Shown here: in pieces, positions 58,253 through 64,000 of the stretch
Position numbering within the stretch: the first letter of the stretch is position 1
Layout of the letters: every line of letters begins with the position of its first letter
Assembly (NCBI GenBank): GCA_028564705.1
Contig: JAPXFQ010001509.1
Location: 496,001 to 560,000 of the forward strand
Reading direction: 5' to 3'
Length of the DNA: 64,000 bases
Origin: Apricaphanius iberus
Taxonomy: Eukaryota > Chordata > Actinopteri > Cyprinodontiformes > Aphaniidae
Position numbers and translations under genes: made by a program
The notes under the pieces: model-generated
The model's database searches: none
What the model was told of the DNA's origin: nothing
What the model saw: only the letters and a program-made list of their open reading frames with translations

Positions 58253-61200
58253 CTGTAAAAAATAAAAGGGAGAGCAATGTGTTAAGAAATGAGTTTTAAT
58301 TTTTCTTCTCAGAAAATAACCACAGCTTTATTTAAAATGTCCAGTTTCTGTTTTTTCCATTTTTCCATTTAAGAGGTACAATATACACTAGAGATGGACA
58401 GAGAGGTTAGCTGATGACCAAAACTGGCTGAATTTTCTGAGTAATTGGCTCTGACAAATACCAGCCGGTCAGAAAATAAAAATATTAATTCTCCATTCCA
58501 AACGAATAACGACACTTTTCTGTGTGATTTTGTTACAGGCTGGACAAGAATCAATTAGCCATTTTCAGTATCTCTAAGGGGTTTAAGAAGGATGTTACAG
58601 AATCAATCTAAAAACATAAGAAGCATTTTAGAAGCTAACAGTATTTTCTGTGGTTGAATAAAAGGTACAGTGGAGGATTTTTTTTCTTCCGGGTGGATCA
58701 TTTACATCTATTGGTCCTCCTAATTGTCAATAATCCTGAGAGTCTGCTTGCGCACCCTCACATGTTTAAGAGAAAAAGTGTCTTTGAGGTGACAGGTAGG
58801 CTAAAGTTTGGGGTTAGTTTCTCAGGAGATTAGACAGGTATTGATTTCTTTTCTGTGACGTATGGAAATTTAGCCATGGCCCTTAACCGAAACCCCTGCC
58901 TTCAAGAGCGAGCCTTCGGTTGCGTTGTATCCGCTCCATGGGCGCAGTTCTTGGGGAGACTTTGGAGGGAGTCTCCGCTTCAAAGGGCGAATGTATGTTG
59001 AATATCCAACTAACTTCACCGCAGTAAATTTAGCATGTTATTTGGAGAATAACATGCTAAATTGTAATGACAACAGGTTTCTTTTGTTATAGACAGAAAT
59101 ACATTCAGCAGGGAACAGGAAGGATAACCAAGTGCTTAAACAGATGCTTTGTTTTAACCTTTTTTTTTTTTTTACTATTTACTATTTTTGTAGGACATTG
59201 TTTATGGGGAATATTGGCATCATTTTTCGAAATCTTACAGTTAAGATCTACTTTCTCAAGACATTTGAAACGAAGACTGATGGGTTTCTTTTATAAAGCA
59301 AGCCATGGTTACCTTTCATTCAAGTTTCTAAAAGCAGATTAAGATATAAACTGTATTTTTTTGTATATTTTAAAATATTATTACAACGCTTTAAAAAGAA
59401 AAGGTCTGTCGCCTATGTGAGGGAGCATTAATCTTTTATATTTTTTGTTAGTGTAAAAAACATTATGAATTTTTTTTAAACTCATTGGATGGCAGGAAGA
59501 CTGAATAAAATATTTCTGTTGTTTTTGTCAAAAAGAATGCAACTCAATCTTTTGCCACAATCTGCCCCCTCAAATAAGCGTATTGAAATTAGCTGAAAAA
59601 GATGATCATTTTTCAATGCTGTGTTTTATTTTTCTCCTCATAAATTTATTGCTCTCACTTTGCCACCCTGATTTTTTTTGAGTAATTATTTACAGCTTTA
59701 TTTTTATTAACATAATGACTGCACAGTGGCAAATTGTATGGGTCATAAGCATTTTAAGAGAAAGCCATGGGTTTACAATTTTATTTCAATCACCTTTGTC
59801 AAATTAAATAAATCTACTAATCCGATTTCATCATAGCAGATGTTATCCCTACTTACCCTTAGATGCACACATGAGTTTTGCATGTAAATCTGGGTAGCCA
59901 GAAGAAGCAATCATAGAACATGCTTTGGAAAACAACACTGAATGGAGCAAGAAGCCCTTTAGAATAAAGATCTTGAACCAACAGTATTATCAGTAAGACT
60001 GCATTATAACTTTTAAATCGTAGTCTTTCAGTATTGGGAGTTTATCTGAATAATTAACTCACACAAATCATTACGTTTTGAAATTACAAGAAGTCCTGTG
60101 ACATTGGGGGGTAAATTACTGACAGCAGCATAAATAGTCTACAAATTGCCAAGGCCTGTAAAAATGATTTCAACCATGTAATGTACTTTTTTTTGGATGA
60201 GCAATTATGGAGCTTTTGTTTGTCATTTGATGTGCTAAATCACACATAGTGTTAAACTCTGCACCTTGTATTCACACTTAAAAAGACACTCTGCTCATAT
60301 CGTGAACAGACTGGTTCATGATGGAGGCTGACAGTCTGAATGTAACAGTCTGTCACTGTGGTGCCTCTGGTAATCACAGCTGTTGCAGAGGAAAGTTTGG
60401 AAAAGCACCAAGTGAAAAATGGGCTGAGATCTTTGACTCCGTCACCACCTGACCAAGCTGCTCTAATGACCGTTTGACGACCATTTATTTATGAGATCAC
60501 TTCAACATGTACCTCTCAGTCCAAAGGGATTTAATGCTTCATATTTCCACACATATTCTCAACCATTTTTATGCTCTTATTTGCCAGTTCTATTTATGTT
60601 CTCACTCCCACCTGATCACAGATACAGGATACGGGCCCCTGGCCTCATTCTTCAGTTTGATAGACTGAGTCAGAATTTCATTAACATCTTAATTAGACTA
60701 TAAAAGCTCTCCAGATAAACCCAGAAGCCAGCAGCTATACTGTGCCCTGTATGTTATAGGGAGAGTTTTAGGTTTCTGAAATGAGGTAATGTTCTAAGGT
60801 TATTAGCAATTCTTACTTTTTCTAACTTTCCAGCTGTGGATAAGCCTATTAGAATATCTACGGAGTATTAACCTGAATTAACTCCTCTATCAGTGACTAA
60901 CTTGCTAGTCAAAGGGATAAGATTGGGGTGTTGTGTGGCGTAGTGGTTAGAGCGGGCGCCCCATGTGCAAAGGCTTCAGTCCCCAATGCGGCTGTCCCTT
61001 GTTCAAGTCCTATCCCGGTGACCTTTGCCACATGTTCTCCCCCTTCAAACTCTGTCCTCTGTCAGTAAAGGCCACTCTGGCCCTAAAAAACCTTTAAAAA
61101 AAAGGGATGGATGAAGATCGACATGGACTTAAAGAGCGATCCATCCACAATTCAATTTTTTTGCTGATGAACTGCATACTTTTTGGGGATTTTGGGAAAA

Positions 61201-64000
61201 AGCCTAAACTTTTTGACAAAATAAATGAGTGTCTAATGGTGCTTTCTACAAGAGTAGTCATCATTTTTGGCAGTTTAGTGCATTTTATTTAAAATATAAA
61301 ATTTCTGCCAAAAACCATGACAGTGTCACCCTCCTGGTTAAAAGTCAGTACTACACTTGAATTTGAATTAGCCATCACTATTGGCTAAGGGGTGATATGT
61401 GATGTTAGCCGATGAGTGAGATGTCACCTTCACTGTCGCTTTGGGCTACAAAAGCAAGTGAGTCTCGGCCACATAGCGAGTTGGAATAGCAAGCAAGTTT
61501 TGAGGCCATTAAACAGGTCAGGGATTTTTTCCCCATACTATTTAGTTAGAATCTTAAACATAGCTTTATATTTAACCCTGCTTTCTAATGGACGCGTACA
61601 GTAAGTAATGCATAATGTCTGCGAGTCTCAGAAGTGTTATGTTGCTGTAATCTCTTTTTTTACGAGCTTCGCTTCCTGAAAAGTGTCCATCTTAGCATTC
61701 TTGATTGGAACAGGTAGAAAAGCAGACACGGAAGCAGTTTTAAGCATCCAGAAAATTTCGAAAGAAACGACACATGCAGATTTCCAATTGCTTTACAATG
61801 AAAAAAAGAAAACAACTAAACAAGGAGAACATCACTACCTATGACACGAGGGTTAAAGCCAGTTGGTCTGTTGCTCTAATTTGTTGATTTTTATCATGGG
61901 CGACTTTAATCCTTGAAGTGAATAATTATTAAATTTATATGGTAACAGTGATACATTTAACAATGGCAGGATGAAAAGGAGAAGGTATGGACAAAAACAT
62001 CTCCAGTTTTGAAAGTGGATGGTAAGTTTATGATACTTATTAACATAGAATTACTTTTCCCCCCTCTAAGTTATGCAAACACTTCCTGGTTTTTAAATAT
62101 TTTCCCTCAATCCACTAGGCACGCTTCCTTTTGCTGCATTTTTTAAATAGGAAATGTGGGTGAAACAAGACTCCGCTATTTAAAGCAAATCCAATTTGAA
62201 ATCCGTCATAGCAGCCAATGCAGTTTTATGAACCTTTAAACTGCTGTCATGTTTGGATTGGGTGTGTTTTAAGATGGAAGCTGGGGAGTATTTACACAGG
62301 AAATGGACATAGCAGGCAGTTTCACACAAAATGACATTCGTGAGTCACACATACTGATTATAGAGCATGTAAAGGATTTCCAGCAAAGAATACAATGAAA
62401 AGTATTGCAGTGTAAAAATCAATAATGACAACTGTAGATTCAGCTGGACACCTCACGCTCCATTAGTAGATGGACTCCTGGAATGGAAGAAGCCCTAGGA
62501 GACCATTATGAAACAAGATATTGGGATGTGCTGTGAATCCTTATGATGAGGACATAGAGGGGATGAGTCAGTGTCTGACATTTTTTTTGATGTGGTGACC
62601 CATGCTAAAACTGCACGCTGTTATCCACCCTCAGTGTAGCTATTCTCCCCCCTCTTTTCTCACTGCTTACCAGAGTTCTTCAGGATTCCTTGTCAGAGAT
62701 TTTTCCGATGTCTATAAAACTAACCAGCCCCTTACACCTCATGAGAACCTGACCCAAATGTTTGTTAACAACGGCTGAAGGACATCACATCTGCTACTGT
62801 GGTCAGCTGCATGCACATAACCCAGCTACCAGGGGATGTATAAGGGATAGCAGAGGGCATGGTTGTAACAAACGCAAGGTACGCGAGGGACATGTCCCGC
62901 GCATTTCCTATGTCGATCTGTCCTCCACACTTTTTTTCTATCAATTACAGCTTTTTAGTCCATTAATATGTGGTAACCTATTTTTCTGAGCTGTTGTAGG
63001 AACCAGATCTGATTGGGTTACCAGATCGGCTCGGGGGGGGCTGCGCTTGCCGAAAACGTCACACTACGGCAACTTAATTCAGACAAACTACCTTGCAAGT
63101 ACTATATGGTTAAATTCAAAAGAGATATAAATGTTATTAACGTCTCCTGTGGGGGCATTAAGAAACAATTAAATTTTTCAGGAACTGCTCTTTCACAAAT
63201 GGGCTTTGGAGGGAGTTTGGCAGGTTGTTATTTGCCATATTTTTTGCCATATTTTCCTACGATGTAAAAATGTTTTATTCTGTTACTTTTTTTAGAGAAC
63301 CCCAAAAAGATGACACGTTCAACTATACATTAAATATCCGGCTATCAAGAAAAAGGCTGTCAAAAGAATTCATATATGTACATTTTGCATGTACGGTATT
63401 TATATAACACCCCTGCCTGTTTGTATTGAATTCCTCTTCAACTTCCTCTTCTGAATAAACTTCATTTGTTCGTGTTTTGTATACTTATTTTTTGTTAAAG
63501 GTTGAATATGGAACATTTTTCTTAAAAGTAATACTTCAACGGGGAGTTTAGAGGTGTGCAGAATGAAAGTGCACCCTTTCCTTTGAACCTTGTTGTTCTA
63601 CCCACACTCATTAAAAAAGATAACTTTTTCTGACCACTGCACTGTGTTTGTGTTTACGTGTTCCAGCCAACAGCGTCGCGGTATTGTAGGTAGCAACAAG
63701 GCATTTACAGGAGAAAAATTTAGCTGTGGTGTCTAAGCCCAATAGATTTCATCATCTTTTTTAGAATAGGAGGGACCTTATAAAACCTAGAACCAGAGTT
63801 AGGTAAAGCCTACAACAGATGGACACAAATGAAAAACTTTCACAGGATAAAAACGTGTGCAGAAAGAGTGACGTTTTTCACGGAGAAAGGTAAGATACTA
63901 ATGGCTAAAGTTTGCTGTCGGTAAAACAGCTTTGCGATACTTATGTATATGACGTTGTTCCTAGATATGAGAGCATCAACCTCCACATCGAGTAAATGAA
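58253..64000 (-). other. slc45a2: slc45a2 upstream intron (runs off the window)
   Basis: I looked on the minus strand for the preceding exon (end block like FFTDFMGQ) and found none, so this appears to be one intron of at least 5.7 kb. It holds a tRNA-like SINE near 60,940-61,100. A GC-rich patch at about 62,870-63,060 looks repeat-derived. I recognise no other gene. Confidence 0.6.
60939..61105 (+). mobile_element. tRNA-derived SINE
   Basis: TGGCGTAGTGGTTAGAGCGG (A-box-like) and TTGTTCAAGTCCTAT (B-box-like) are followed by CCACATGTTCTCCCCCTTC and GTCAGTAAAGGCCACTCTGG, then an A-rich end. This is the layout of a familiar fish tRNA-derived SINE. It is not a tRNA: no closing acceptor stem and too long. 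Confidence 0.65.

Noticed and set aside
60939..61020. Possible tRNA gene (A and B boxes visible)
   Set aside because: Box spacing and flanks fit a SINE; there is no closed cloverleaf. The same holds for 29,014, 37,316 and 46,178.
1..64000. CRISPR arrays, operons, bacterial-type promoters, riboswitches
   Set aside because: Not expected in vertebrate DNA and none seen; the repeats present are microsatellites and transposons.

Overview
The window looks like nuclear DNA of a ray-finned (teleost, probably percomorph) fish. It is AT-rich and gene-sparse, its genes have GT-AG introns, and it carries fish-typical repeats: a Rex3 retrotransposon, L2-like LINEs with (GAATT)n-type tails, several Tc1 transposons and tRNA-headed SINEs. 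I see three protein-coding genes. Almost everything else is intron, UTR or transposon-derived sequence.

Layout. (1) 1-12,650: a plus-strand betacellulin-like EGFR-ligand gene (btc) with its first exon outside the window. Four exons lie at 118-225, 8945-9059, 9273-9419 and 12141-12270, and all junction phases agree. The 8.7 kb intron after the first visible exon holds a decayed minus-strand L2-like LINE (about 1,245-3,738) and a 5'-truncated, frameshifted Rex3 (3,738-6,438). (2) 12,650-32,400: intergenic DNA with Tc1 remnants, LINE pieces, a Harbinger-like MITE, an inverted-repeat structure and a tRNA-headed SINE. (3) 32,907-34,142: an intact intronless relaxin-3 receptor gene (rxfp3 family). 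(4) 34,150-54,200: intergenic DNA with a SINE, a solo LTR with perfect target duplication, two MITE families (one pair inverted 6 kb apart), and a Tc1 element with almost identical 211-bp inverted repeats around a dead transposase. (5) 54,168-64,000, minus strand: the last three coding exons of slc45a2 (MATP, a melanosomal transporter) and part of the intron before them. The earlier exons lie beyond the window.

rxfp3 next to slc45a2 matches the linkage known from tetrapods (human 5p13). btc sits elsewhere in human (4q13), so btc-rxfp3-slc45a2 linkage is the main gene-order point to check. The three genes have unrelated roles: growth-factor signalling, neuropeptide reception and pigment-cell transport. 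I found no rRNA, true tRNA, CRISPR array or operon, and no evidence for a wholly new system. The most unusual items are transposon structures, a perfect 16-bp-arm hairpin and one unassigned exon-like acidic reading frame.
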